DNA of 64,000 bases from Campylorhamphus procurvoides. Lineage: Eukaryota > Chordata > Aves > Passeriformes > Dendrocolaptidae. A program made the translations under genes and the position numbers. How positions within the stretch are numbered: position 1 is the stretch's first letter; each line of letters starts with the position of its first letter. A model generated the notes under the pieces. The model saw nothing but the letters and a program-made list of their open reading frames with translations. It was not told the DNA's origin and searched no databases. Shown one piece after another: positions 49,841 to 62,734 of the stretch. The stretch is from NCBI GenBank assembly GCA_013396655.1, contig WBMV01000074.1, forward strand, positions 822,877 through 886,876. The letters run 5' to 3'.

Positions 49841-50275
49841 ATGCGAGGATGAGTGACCGCGTTCAGACCCCCCTTCTGTCTGAATTACAACTCTGCTCAG
49901 AATTGGAGCAGGAGAACTTAAAAAGAAAAAAGGAAACATTTTCAAAGTCCAGTCAAAGCCTCAGTACAACACACTGACAGTTTCTGTTTTTATGAAACAT
50001 CAATTTGCTGTAATTAAATCTGAAGCAACTTTTATTTCAGTAGTCTAGAGGGCTGCCATGAAATGGAATTGTCCTCTTGTCTGTCATGGTGATTGCATTT
50101 TTTCCTAATCATGGTGAGAGAGCCCTGGTTTCTTAGCAGGCTGCTATATTTGTGTGTGTTCTAGATCTGTTTTATTATTTGCTAGTTATCCTAAGAGCTG
50201 AAGTACATAAAGCTTGATTGCTTGACAGTTGCTTACATGTATATGCACTTTTCATAATTTTTAACAAATGTTGAA

Positions 50276-50303
50276 ATATATATATATATATATATATATA
50301 TAA
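50276..50303. repeat. (AT)14 microsatellite
   Basis: An uninterrupted alternating AT run read directly. Confidence 0.95.
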
Positions 50304-52403
50304 TACACTGAAGTGTAACTTCACTATTTGGGTCTAAGGCCCTGAGAGCGAAAAGAATGATATAGGTTCTTGTTTCAGTTTGCACTAATTTTACAGTGAC
50401 TGATAAGCACTGTATTGTATTTCTTAGAAAAATCTGAACTTCCCAGAATTGTCTGAGGTATTACAGTGGCAAAACAACTCAGTTTTGCAGACTTTCGATG
50501 ATTTTGAATTTGATGACAAACGCAGATACAATTGTGTAATGCAGTGCCTAATATAGGCTCTCTCTAGTTTAGTTGATTCCTCTGGTATGTTTTTGCTCTT
50601 CATTGCTGGGATTATCTGTCCTGTAACCATTCATAGGTGGGAGACTCGTTAGTACTTTGCACTATTAATACATGATCTTGTTCACTTTGTCCAGGACAAG
50701 GGCTTTAACAATTTCCTGGGCACCCACCACAATGACTCCCCACAGGACTGTGTGGAAGTTGCTTCTCTCTGCCTTATAGTGGGCTCAGCTGTAAAACAAA
50801 TACACAAAAATGTATAACAAAAACATGATATTTTATATATGAGAGAGGTCAAGACTTGTAGGTAAAAAATGCGACTGTAAGTTCAAACCTTTAGGAATAG
50901 ATGAATTGGCCTTATGCTGTCTTGAGAAACAGAATGAAAACCCCACCCTTTTGTGGTGACTGATCCAGTTTCTCTGAAGTCTTTTGGAATAGAACTGAAG
51001 TATTTCATATGTACAGAAATCTACACAAAGGCTATCCAAGCTTGTAAAGTGTCAGATGGACCAAGCTCACTAAATATGTGCAAGATTCCAAAAGCACTTT
51101 GGAAAACTTGTTTTCCTTGCACTGGCAACACTGAAATTTTTGTATCCCTGCATAAAAATTGTTTATCATGCATCAAATTGTTACTGTATGGCATCTATAA
51201 TGATTTCCTTTTTCTGACTACTCTGAAAAAAAGATAAATTTTATTTAAATCTAAAGTATAGCTAGATATACTTTATATTTTTTTTGGCATTGAAGCATTC
51301 ATGAATGTCCTCTAATCGACATAACATGTAGTAACATACGTGATGCTGATAGAGTTATTTCTCCAACAGTACTTTCTATAATGGTTGATTAAACAGACTT
51401 GTTTCTACAGGATTTTTTAAATGAGAACAAGGCTGCTGCTGATGGTTTTCAGTTAAAAGTACAATTATTTTTGTAACTCAGCAAGCTCCTTCTTTCAGAT
51501 ACTCATAACTTTCAGAGCTCTTGGGCAGAATTATTACATTCTTGCTTATAGACAAGCAAAAAATTTATCAGGAGGTTTTCAACAGAACATATCCACCCTT
51601 TATAAGTCATATTGGTGCCAAGGATTAGAAACCACAGCCACAATGAAGAATGCTTTTACTGCTCCTACCAAAACATAAATGTGCACATGTCTATCTTGAC
51701 AGTAATTTAGCTGTATATGCTGTAACTTGCCTTTTTGTAGCACTCACTGAGTTCCAAAGCTTTGAAAATAAGTTTTAAGGGTATAACTGCTTGCCTAGAT
51801 TTTTCAGGACCCTATTATTTGCAAATAGTGTCAAGGACATAGGCAATACTGTGCTTTAGCAGTGTCTCTGCACTTATTTTATCTTGGAATGGTTGAAAAA
51901 TTGCAAAAGGGAAGGAACAAATATAGCACTTTTAAAATATATTCTTCATCTCTCGTACTTTGATATTAATCTTTCTTCTGCAATATTTAGCTCTGATTTG
52001 CAGAATGCAGAGAAATGCCTTTGTGTGATTTAAGGGTTGCAGGTTCATTAAAACTCTAACATGTTTTCAAAAATCCTCCAGGAAAGCCATGAGGTTTGGT
52101 GCTGCTGCTGATGTACTCAACTAGGAGGCTTAGTAAAAGACATAAAAGTGTTAGGATGAAAGCTCCCAAGTCCTGTTTACCACTTCATTATCATCTGAAC
52201 ATACAAATATTTCCTTTAACACAAAAAAATAGGCATCCATCCCTTTGGGCTGGTTATTACAACCATTCCATAGGGGAGAAGACAGAATTTCAGGAAAGGC
52301 TACAGGTTCATAGGGATATACATGTGAGGAAGGAATCAGCACCTGAAACAGGATGCAGGTCCACAATAAGCAAAGTTTGAATCCCTGTTAGCTGTTTATT
52401 TAC

Positions 52404-52441
52404 CTCCAGGGAAATTGCTTCTTCAGTCTCTGCTTTCTTAC
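52404..52441 (-). CDS. 38-base internal exon of the unrecognised gene
   Basis: Acceptor tttgtgtgtttctatttccag and donor CTGGAG with gtaaat flank 38 bases. Entering with two bases (GT, completing GGT with the 57.2 kb exon), it reads KKAETEEAISLE and leaves in phase 0, matching the 48.1 kb exon. The phase 0 alternative frame is open but does not link. A charged, helix-favouring segment that continues into the Leu-rich start of the next exon. Confidence 0.5.
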
Positions 52442-53787
52442 CTGGAAATAGAAACACACAAAAAACTAAGTGATTGAAAGGTGGTGTCACTCGTTTAATA
52501 CAAAACTCTTTCTTTTCTTATTAGTCCTTTTATGTTGGCTGTATAAGATGCCTAAGGAGGTCACCATGGTAAACTGTAAATTAACACATTATATAATGCA
52601 AAGTTCAAGTGCAGTAAGTTTCAGTACAGCCCATGTATTTTTCCTATGTGGCTCTGTCCTCAAGTTTCAAAGAAATATGCATGCAAGCCAAATTCAAAGA
52701 AATTTTTTTTGGAGCTTTCACACTGAGAAACTTATTCAACCTTTCCAGCAGCTTAGAAAGCCGTGCTTTTGAAAGTTTTTATGTAGGTTCCACTTATATT
52801 GACTTTATTAAAGTTGTTAATCATTGCTTTTCCTTCTGGTCTGAATTAGAATGCTGCCCTAACTGCAGAGTTAGAAGATGTCTCTCTTGAACATTTATCC
52901 TATTTCTTTAGTTTCTTCTGCTGTCTCACCAGTGTCTCAAAAACTCTATTTTAGTATACTGTCTCTGCAGGTCCACTTGCAGTTTGTCCATGGCCTGCAA
53001 AAGATGAAGCAGGAACACTGTAGTGACACACTTGTTTCTTGCCTGTCAGTTTGCCTCTTGTGACTTTAGCTATGTATGGAATATGTATATGCCAGTTTAG
53101 TAGCTCCGTGAAAGATTTGGTATTGTACATATCCTAGAAGAGCTGTTATAGCTTGTCCCTGCTTCATTTTGGTTGTGCTGCATGTGTAATTTCATAAATA
53201 AACATTTATTCACAGAATGTAAATTTGGCTGAATCATTCTGCATATGTGAACCATTTATTCTTGAACAGAGTAACGTTCCGTATTCGGTAACTTAAATAT
53301 TATATAACCACTGCAAAGCTTGTCCATTTGAAGGGAAAAAGAAAACACAATTTTCTTCTGGCCACTTTCCTTCATTTCCGTAGAAACCTTTTCAATTGTG
53401 ATTCTGCTTTGAAACAAAAACATTAGCTCCATTTTATTCAACAGAGCTTTAGCTTGTGTTTATCAAAGGCAAAGTGGAAAAACAGTAACCTTTCACTGCC
53501 TTTTGCTTCTGTTGTCATTTAGACCTAACACTGCTCTGAAAGGACTCGAGTTATGTTGTGTCACATGCAGCATCAAAGCTGTTTACTAAATTTTCAGCAT
53601 TTACCATACAGGAGCAAACCCACTGCTGGAGGCAGTCGCTGAGTCACAGCAGGAATTCTGGTTTGTGTGCCCAGTCTCTCTGGTACTGTCAGAAATCTGT
53701 GAGACACTTCACATAATTTGCATGGCATGGGCTGTGTTTGCACGCTCTGTGGATGATTATGTTTAGTTGTGAGTCACTACATGCAGT

Positions 53788-54152
53788 AAGCAGGGGGCTT
53801 CATGGAGACACCAGGGTCCATTTTGCAAAACCAGCTGTGGTGACTCCTGCTGTCCAGAGGGACCTTGACAGGCTTGAGAGCTGGGCCCGTGTGACCCTCA
53901 TGAAGTCCAAGACCAAGTGGAAGAATCCTGCACTTTGGTCAGAGCAATCCCAAGTACAAGTGCAGGCTGGGTGGAGAATCAACTGAGAGCAGCCCTGAGG
54001 TGAAGGACTTCAGGGTGTTGGTGGATGAGAAGATAAAAATGACCTGGCAGTGTGTGCCCACAGCCCAGAAAGCCAACTGTATCCTGGGCTGCATCAGAAG
54101 CAGCATGGCCAGCAGGTCAGGGTGGGTGATTCTCTCCCTCTGCTCCACTCAG
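53788..54152 (+). mobile_element. CR1 LINE ORF2 fragment, both ends missing
   Basis: Plus-strand frames show decayed CR1 reverse-transcriptase C-terminus: VQRDLDRLESWARVT, then in another frame KDFRVLVDEKIKMTWQCVPT followed by AQKANCILGCIRSSMASRSG. The 3-prime UTR and octamer tail are absent, so the copy was cut at its right side too, by deletion or rearrangement. A frameshift separates the two pieces. Confidence 0.85.
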
Positions 54153-54262
54153 TGGCACAAGCATGATTCGCTTGTAAGCAGCAGTGACCTCTGAAGTTGG
54201 TTTATAGGGCAACATGTGGAGGGATTTAAGTATCTGAGTTTTTAAATATAGATTTCCCCATT

Positions 54263-54319
54263 ATTTCTTCTTCTTCTCTTTCTCCTTCTTCTCCTCCTCT
54301 GTCTTCTTCTTCATCTTCC
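54263..54319. repeat. CTT-rich microsatellite-like tract
   Basis: Mostly ttc/ctc triplets read directly; GAA-type on minus. Confidence 0.75.
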
Positions 54320-57176
54320 ATGTAACAAGAGGCCTGCTGATAAAGGATCAGTTTTCCTGTGCTTCCTACCTAGTTGGCCAGCAGTTTGCTCTTACAGAGA
54401 GTGAAAAACTTGGTAAGTTCAGCTGTAGAACATAACTATTCCCTTCTGGATCTCCACAAGTACCCCTTAAGCATGTACAGAGTCTCACGCCTTCATATCT
54501 TCTTTGAATTTTCTCACAGAACCAAACCAAAAAGCCCCCAGGTTTCTGTCTTATGTGCCAGGTGTATGAAGGGTGTTAATCTAGCCTCACCTTCACTTTC
54601 CAGCCTGTCTGTGCCACTATTATATTAGTTCAGTGTCTGTACACAGTAAGTCAGTACATAGGATTTGAGAATTATCATGGTCAGCTCCAAATCTATTGTA
54701 GAGGAGGGGCTTGTTCTTTGCATTGAGTCAGAAAAGGTAAATGAAAAAAAGAAAAAAAAAGACATTATTGGTGTTCAGTCTGAAAAAGAAATCGAAGTAG
54801 GAAAGATGTAAATAGTTATGTAGAAACAGTTTGCAATTCCTTAGTCTGTATTCAGCCTCCCTGATATCTTTCAGGCTGAGCATGAGATTTAAAGTATCTA
54901 GGTGATTAAAGATCAAGGTTGTTTGAGACTTATAGGGATTTTGTGCTTTTAAGGCCTATCTGTACACTTTGGACTATCCTTTCATGCTAATTTTTTCAGT
55001 CCCTAATGGTAGAAAACTGGAATGTAACAACTTCTGTGAGCTAAACTGTCTGTTTGCCATGGTACTGCAGGGCTCAGAAGTGTACCATAGGCCAGATGCA
55101 CGTCTAATGTGGCTAGGTTCAACAATCCTGAAAATAGGATGTGGTTTGATCCAAAGTGAGAGATATTAGCTTAATTTTCCATCTGCAAAAGGGCTCCACT
55201 GTTCTGTTTACATTACTTCTCCGAGCCTTCCTTAGCCTGAACACTTGGTACAGTTCTTTGGAAGGGAGTAATTTACCCTCTTCCTTCACGAGATATTTAT
55301 CTGCAAACTCTCAGGTCTCTGAAGGCCCCCTCTGTTCTCTCCTACTTTACCTTTACAGACATTGGCACACTGCTAACCATTTTTTCTGGCCAAAGAGTCC
55401 TGTATGTGGCTCTAAACAGAGTCATTCAACACTGCTGTTGAGTCAGGCAGAGGGATGAATACAAAACATGTGCTGCTCCTTCTCCTTGTTACACAAGCTC
55501 TGCTTCTTGCCTATGTGCTTCTCAGCAGAGGTTGCAGTGCAACTCCTATTTAATGAACAAATGACAACAAAATAATTGCCTGTTATCAGCTTAGGACTTG
55601 AAAGATGCTCTTTAAGTCATTCAGCTATCCCAAGAGTCCATGTTATTTGATAAGTAATAAACCTTCTGTTTCTGAACCTTTATCCAGTTTTGTGTGATCA
55701 ACCTTAGGAGGAAGAAATGGGTAAGGAACTGGAAAATGTTCTTTGCTCTTTCATTAAGCAAATACCTATTGAGCTTTAATCAGCACAAACACTATGCTTT
55801 TCAAATGCAAATATTTGAAAAAACATCCTTGTGTCATTATAAGGAAGGTGACTTATATGTCTTAAAAGACAGGGAGAAACTCATCAGGGGCAAAAGAAAT
55901 CTCCAAGGTCTTCACAGTTTGAGAGGACAGAGGTTTGTGACTGGTGATATTCAGGATCCCAAAGAACTTAAGGCCTTCTGTGAGTGAGCTGGAGCACAGT
56001 GATGGAATTTAAGCCCTCTGCAATGATCTGGAAGGAATTTCAGGAAGGGAGCACTTTATCTGCTCAACCTACCTAGCAGCTCTGTGTAAGGAAGGGAGAG
56101 AAAATAGTTGCAGGGAAGCTCAAGGAAAGGTCCAAAAGATCAAGTGAAGGTGCTGAGGCTGGAAGGGGCCATGTAGAGTGAGTAGTGAGGGATGATAGTA
56201 GCACAGAAAAAAACCCCATGAGATTTTGAACCAGGCATGTGAATGGCATTGATAGGAGCACTGCAAAGGAGGGGAGAGGGCTCTCTGCAGGATGCACAGC
56301 CATGCAATTGAGAACACCTGACTTTTACTGCTGGCTATGTGACTGTGCCAGAATCTTCTCCTTCTGTTTGAATTATTCAACTATAGTCTGGGAGCTTATC
56401 TCATGGGGAGTATTCATATTTTGGTATTTGCTATGTAAGATGTAAGAAAGAAATACTTAGTGAAACCTTATCTTCAGCAAAAGCCTTGATGAATTTGAGA
56501 ATCATGCTGGCAGACACATAAGTACTATCCTGTCACTGACAATATATTTTTTCATGCAAAAGCAATTGATTGTACTTACTCTGTAGTGTTCTTTATCAAC
56601 CTCATTCATTTCAAATGTACTACATACATTCACAGCTCAGATTCTCTAAAATCATATCTGAACTTTGCAGTGTTCTTGCTCAAAGCTCACAGGTACAAGG
56701 AAAATCCTTTATATTTTTCCATTGTGTCAGGTGGGGCAGACACTCTTTAAAAATCAAAACTTTCACTATACCATTTTTCCTGCCAACATCCCTGAATGCT
56801 GAATGAGCTAAATTTCATATTTAGGAGCCAAAATAAATATTTCTGCCACTTACTGCTGGCAGTGTTAGCCTGATTCCACTCTAAGCTAGAGTAAAGATGT
56901 TCCTGGAAAAAGAAATCATTGGCCAATGGTCGTCTTTCAGAATGTATTAGAAAGCAGGATGTATTCTGACCATCAGGGATACAGAATTTAACTGAAAATA
57001 GATTAATAAGTTTTCTATAGTGTTTCTGTAGTGTGTGTATGTACATGCCAACATACTGGGGAATATTTATTTCAACTAATATGAGCTGTCTTACAATACA
57101 GACAATTAATTTGGCTCCTTATGCTTTTTGTGTGGTCAGAGGATAAACAGCTACAGAAGGCAATTATTCTACTTAC

Positions 57177-57237
57177 CTGTGACATCTATGCTGGGTACTG
57201 GTGAATTTTCCTGAGGTGTCTTGTCTCCCTTCATTGA
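57177..57237 (-). CDS. 61-base exon of the unrecognised gene, possible start
   Basis: Acceptor acaagcttcctctgtag and a perfect donor (ACAG with gtaagtag) flank 61 bases. The phase 0 frame reads SMKGDKTPQENSPVPSIDVT and leaves one base (G), which completes GGT with the 52.4 kb exon. The second codon is ATG, so translation could begin here if upstream exons are untranslated. Otherwise the frame continues upstream. Pro, Ser and charged residues suggest disorder. Confidence 0.5.
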
Positions 57238-58341
57238 CTACAGAGGAAGCTTGTATAATCAGCCAAGCCGAGATGCCTAAGTGACTTAAGTGACTACAGT
57301 TATCCATGTTAAATTCACCTGGTACTGTAAGTATATGTACAATGTGCAGCACAGAAAACTTGGAGAGCCCAAAGAATGCAAAGTAGTGTGATTGGTGTGG
57401 CATTAAGGATTTATTGTTATACAAAGTACACAGGCAACTCTCTGTCAGCTATGGCTTATCCCAAATTTGTCCCATTTCTGCAGCCTAGAACTTTGCCTTC
57501 AAAAGTGGAGGATAACTGTTCAACCACAACTGCACTGTCACACAGCACTGACAGTTGTTTCCTCTGCTCTGTGACGTAGAAAGTTTCTAAGTGTCTATGC
57601 TCATGCATTACCAGCCATGCTCCAAACTCATACTAAATTACCATTTGATCAAACTGCATCTGTTTCAGAAAACATGTTCTCTGAATGTTATGAAGTTTTC
57701 CACAATCTGTTTTGGGTAGTCTGATGAAATGCTGGCTGCCTTTGCAGATACAAAGTTAGTTGCACAGGATTCTGAAGTAGAGGAAAAAATTCTTCCTGAA
57801 ATAAAACCGATGAAAAATTAACCTCATATCTATCAAATGTCACAATCTGAATTTTCTTTGACTTTCCTAGAACTAGAAAAGAAGCACTCAGTTCTACTTA
57901 AATGAGTTATGGTGGACAACTTAAGAACTTAGGTGGTGGTAAGTGCTAAATAGAACAGGTTGTATCTGATAGGCAGAATGATCGCTACCTAAGAAGAATT
58001 GCAGGTCTCTCTAGGCAATTTTCCTTGCAAATTTGTTTGTTCTGCATTTATGTTGTAAGCCAAGGACTATGCATAAGACTGAATACAAGTAAAAGCATGT
58101 GTTGTACACTGTTGAGAAAACAAAAAGAAGAACAGGTGCAGAGGGATGAAATGGACCATCTAGGTCTTCCTACACCATAAGCTCCAGCATTTTTACCCCA
58201 TTATTTATTGCAATGTATATTCAGTGATAAAACAAAACTGTGTATCTCCTCACTAAGAGAATAATGCCCAAGCTATTCAATCACTAGTCCTAGCCATGTG
58301 AATATGGCCTGGTCCTCTGGAATGCTCTTCCACTGTATTTT

Positions 58342-59216
58342 TATAGAATCACAGAATAGAATTGTAGAATCATTTAGGTTGAAAAAGACCTCCAAAATCA
58401 TTGAGTTCAACCTTTGACCAATCACCACCTTGTCGCCCAAATCATAGCAATAAGTGCAGTGTCCAGTCATTTCTTGAACATCTCCAGGGGTGACTCCACC
58501 ACCTCCCTGGGCAGCCCCTTCCAGTGCATGACAACCCTTTCCATGTAGCAATGCTTACTGATGCCCAACCTGAACCTCCTCTGGTGCAACTGGAGGTTGT
58601 GTCCTCTTCTTCTGTCTCTAGTTACCTAGGAGAAGAGACCGACCCCCAGCTGGCTACAACCTCCTCTCAGTTAGTTGTAAAGAGTGATAAGGTCCCCCTT
58701 GAGCCTTCTTTTCTCCAGGCTAAACAACCCTAGATCCTTCAGCTGCTCCTCATAGGGCTTACTCTCTAGACCCTTTACCATCTTTGCCCTTCTCTTGACA
58801 TGCTCCAGCACTTCAGTGTCCTTGAAGTGAGGGGCCCAGAACTGGACACAGTACTCAAGGTGTGGCCTCACCAGTGCCACGTACAGATGGACAATCACTT
58901 CCCTAGTCCGGTTGGCCATGGTCTCTTTGATACAAGCCAGGATGCCATCGGCCTTCATGGCCATCTGGACACCTTGCTGGCTCATGTTCAGCCACTGTTA
59001 ACCAGCACCCCAGGTCCCTTTCCACAGGCTCCTTTCCAGCCACTTTTCCCCCAGCCTATAGCATTGCCCGGGGTTGTTGTGACCCAGGTGCAGGATCCAA
59101 CACTTGGCCTGCCCATCTATCCAGCCTGTCCAGATCCCTCTGCAGAGCCTTCCTGCCCTCTGGCAGATCAACACGCCTGTCTAACTTCGTGTCATCCACA
59201 AACTTACTGAAGGTTG
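58342..59216 (-). mobile_element. CR1 LINE fragment with intact 3-prime tail
   Basis: The left edge carries tail repeats (tatagaatcacagaatagaattgtagaatcat on plus). Next come the conserved CR1 3-prime region and the ORF2 C-terminus on minus ([60 protein letters not shown]). This is the longest stretch of CR1 reverse-transcriptase C-terminus in the window, about 104 codons. The 5-prime truncation falls near 59215. Not autonomous. Confidence 0.92.
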
Positions 59217-62072
59217 GTTTTTTTCTCACAGAATTGAGGAAAATGGCATTGAATTATCCAGTATTTTTGTCCTCACTTGAGATGAAACAATATGACAGGT
59301 TTAGTAATCCCAGTTTCATGCTTCAACATGGCATTAGATCATGTTTGAAATGGTAGCAACAAGGGGTGCCAGCCCAAAGGGGACAAAACAGTCAAGCTTT
59401 GAAAAGACTTGGTTTTAATTTATGTAAAATGGGCATTTCCAAAGAAGGCTCAGGCGAGATTTAAAAATAAAGGAAAACCAGTAACATTGGCCTAGGACAC
59501 CAACAAGTAGTTAAGACAAAGACAGCAGTTTGAAGGCACGGCTGAAGTCCCACAATGCTCACAGCCAGCATGCCAAGCAGAAAGCGAGGCACTCGTTTGT
59601 TAGCAAAAAATCTGTGATTGATTGGAGGAGTATCTGCTAAGAGTATTCTCTAGATATAATCATCACCTCAGGGACAGCAACCTATGGTAACTCATTTTTA
59701 ATCATCACCAGTTTATAAATACAGGCTCCAGGATTTTGCCAAACAGTGGAAATTCAGTTGGGGCTCAGAAGAGCAACCCAGGGTATGAATTCATTTTCAC
59801 TTAGTGGCAGAGGGGAGAGAGCTGTGGGTTCACACACAAAGTGAGGAGTTCTGAAACTGCAGACAATTCCTTCATGTTGGTCTTCAGGTTTTGGTGGGAC
59901 AAGACATATGTGGTGATATTCCTCCTCTCTCCTCTCCCTCCCTTCCAGTTTATCCAGAAAAGCACTGCTCATTGCAGGCTATTCAAGTGCCAAGTGTCAA
60001 GTTTCATTGTTTAGCCATCCTGGAATAGTTATCCTGGAAAAACTTTGTAACAATGGGCAAAATGTTCAATACATTTATTTCTCACACATGTATCTTAGAA
60101 GTGTCTCAGTAGATGGCTTTTTTTTGTTTGTTTCTTTTGTTTTATTTTCCCCTAATGTTATCCAGAAAAAAATGCACCACTCAGGGTTTGTAAACTTGGT
60201 CAAATACTAAGCATGGAAGACTTTGACAAAAAGACCAGTATTTTATGAAGTTAATAGATAATCTTGGAAATTACTTGATAACCTATGCTAGGATGAATAT
60301 TAATGATGTCAGTTGTAACATGACAATGTCACAGGTGTTGTTGGTAGCACTGTCTGTCTGTCCCCAGTCTTCCCATAATAAGACCTTACTTTTCCTTGCT
60401 TTATAACTTTGTCGAGCTCATACAGTTTAGGCTGAAAATTTCCATGTCAAGTGTCTGCCCAAGACTGATTATTTTGGAAAACTCAGTTCAACCATTTCCA
60501 AAAATAAGACTAGAGTAACATATGTTGGTTCTGACCATGTCTAAAAAGCTGTGACAAACTTTTCCCTGAAAAGCTCTAGAACTCCAGTGCCTTCAGGCAC
60601 AGATGTACCATTTTCTGGGGTGATGAGGCTGAAAGCAGAGGATAAGCTTTGTGTCAGTAATATAACTTCTGTTGTTCCACTCAATGCTAGGCACATATGG
60701 TCAAGTTATAAGCCTCTAAGAGAATGCCTTTTGCATGGGCTCTGGAAAGGCCTACTTGGATGTAATGGTTTCATATTCCTAACTTTGCCTCTGTTCAGAC
60801 CATTTTGCACCTTAGGGTTTTGAAAAACTTTCTCTGCAACTACAGATGTGTGCTACATCTGATCTAGGTCAGAGCAGAAGAAACACTAAAAGTAGGGCCC
60901 ATGGCAGGAGATGGGAGTAAAAAGGGGTCTGAACAAGGAAATAAATGTGAATTATATTCAGATATATAGATCTGGGATGAAGGTTTGTGGCTAGCCAAGG
61001 AGACAGGAATAAGGAAAGATCTAAAGGAATGAAACTGTGAGTTCTGTACCAGAAGATGGGTGCTAGGTTTGGAGTCCTGAGGAATGGCTTCAAGGAATGA
61101 ACTAGTGAAGGAAGTGAAACTCTGCAGATTTGGCTCTAGACTTGAGCAAAATACTTAGGAGAGTAAAGTCCATTTATGTGCTGCTTATTTTGCTCATGCT
61201 TAAAGCCATGAAAGGTTGACAGGCTTCTGAGGATGATGAAGGAGGAGATGGGATATGCAAGGCAGCATGTTCCTTTCCTGTATCTCTAATCTCCCAGTTT
61301 CTGCAGGAGGAGGATGTCCTACTGTCCAGCACTCATTTTGGCAATTTGACATGGGTCACAGCTTTTCTTCCCAGGCCACCCCTGAACAAGCACTGGTGTT
61401 GTCCCTAGCATGAGAACAGGCAGATGTCATGGCCCTAAGCACATCTCTCTTTTGTGTGTCTTTGGCTGCCTGGGCTCATGATGTGTGAGCACTACACTTT
61501 GCACCTTGCTAGTGTAGTTTCTACAGCTGGCCTTGAATCAGAGAAGCTTTGAGGAGCTCTTGCCTGCTTTTCTCAGGAACTGTTTTTAAGCTGAGGGTTC
61601 TACCCTTGGTTCTGTGCGAGCTGCATTGCAGCTACTCCTGTGCCTGTGTTTCTTGTTCATCCACACCTGAAGACTTGACATTCTGGCTTGACTGCAGACC
61701 TGCCTTATCACTGGGATCTTGACTGGCAGTCTGGGCTCTTGGCAGAACCATCAGCAGAGCTGCTTGTGTTTGGATGCTGGAGGACTGCACACCCTTCCTT
61801 GGCAAGCTCACTCCCCCTTTTGCCTTTCTATCACCCCAGCTCCTGCCTCCCCTTCCTTTATGAGTCAGCACCACTGTTATTACTGCCTGGCAGTTTTGAG
61901 AAACCTTCAGAGGGCTCTGGACATTGTGGAGGATGTTAGAGGAAAAGGGACTGAGATAAACACGATCAGGGAAGGGGCTTGGCCTAGACATAAGTTCTTT
62001 GAGAGCCTGAGGTGGTACTAATACTGAAGTTTCAATATTCCTCTCCTGTCAGCAGCCACCTATAAAATGGAC

Positions 62073-62114
62073 TATTTTTTTCTGTTTTTTTTTCTTTCTT
62101 TTTTTTTTTCTTCC
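62073..62114. repeat. T-rich homopolymer tract
   Basis: T runs broken by single C or G bases; low complexity read directly. Confidence 0.75.
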
Positions 62115-62733
62115 ATGAAATGGAAATCCTACCAGAAATGCAAATGCTTCTTTTCCTGTGAAGGATTAATATCTATAACACTCTGTAGCTGTATAATCTA
62201 GACTGTGATTTTTTTTGTTGCATGTTAGTTTTCTGCAGTAGGAAGGTTGCTGTTCAGATATCTATAGAATAACACCTCTGAACTAGAGATATTAAAAACA
62301 CACCAGCTTAAATAGGGTAGGAGAGTGAACCTGCAAGTAAAGCCTTAATATAATCTGTACCAATCCAGCAGCTAAAGCTCACAAATAAGATTGAAGCCCA
62401 GTATGCTAAATATGGTGTGTTCTTGCCTGTGGAAATGCAATCTACTGAATTAAAAAAAAAAAGACTAAAAAAATAGGATAGGGAGATGCAAAAACATGTG
62501 AAACCATCAAAATTGAGCCAGCTGGAAAAACCAAATTATTATCTAGTTTTTCTGGCTCACATATGGATCGCACTGACAACAGACAAAGACATGAAAAAAT
62601 GTCATAATCTGAAATATTTGCCTTTTCTCAGTGGTCATTGACCATTGCATTGTTAGTTATTTATTTTTTGATAGGACAGACTGTGGGTCTGTCTTGAGAG
62701 GAATCATAAGGGAAGTGGTTGGGGATGTCTTTG

Positions 62734-62734
62734 N
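62734..62734. other. Single ambiguous base
   Basis: One N within otherwise resolved sequence. Confidence 0.98.

Larger units (their letters stand above)
49761..52403. other. Intron, right part
   Basis: AT-rich between the island and the 52.4 kb exon. Holds the (AT)n microsatellite at 50276-50303; nothing else recognised. Confidence 0.4.
52442..57176. other. Probable intron
   Basis: Contains a plus-oriented CR1 fragment at 53.8-54.15 kb and a CTT-rich tract at 54.26-54.32 kb. Otherwise AT-rich. Confidence 0.4.

Noticed and set aside
48817..49977. 386-codon plus-strand open frame and a 317-codon minus-strand frame through the CpG island
   Set aside because: Both cross the N gap, which is translated as X, and overlap on opposite strands in GC-rich, stop-poor DNA. 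The minisatellite unit is not a multiple of three and no splice or start context supports either.
54372..54410. Plus-strand exon-like piece (LASSLLLQRVKNL) with good splice sites
   Set aside because: 39 bases, two open frames, no compatible neighbour; such pairs arise by chance in AT-rich DNA.
58273..58551. 92-codon minus-strand open frame
   Set aside because: It lies in the CR1 3-prime region and is repeat sequence, not a host gene.
61632..62021. Open frames of 119 (minus), 83 and 100 (plus) codons
   Set aside because: Three overlapping open frames on two strands indicate low stop density. The minus frame has a plausible acceptor but only weak donors, and its exit phase does not fit the 57.2 kb exon.
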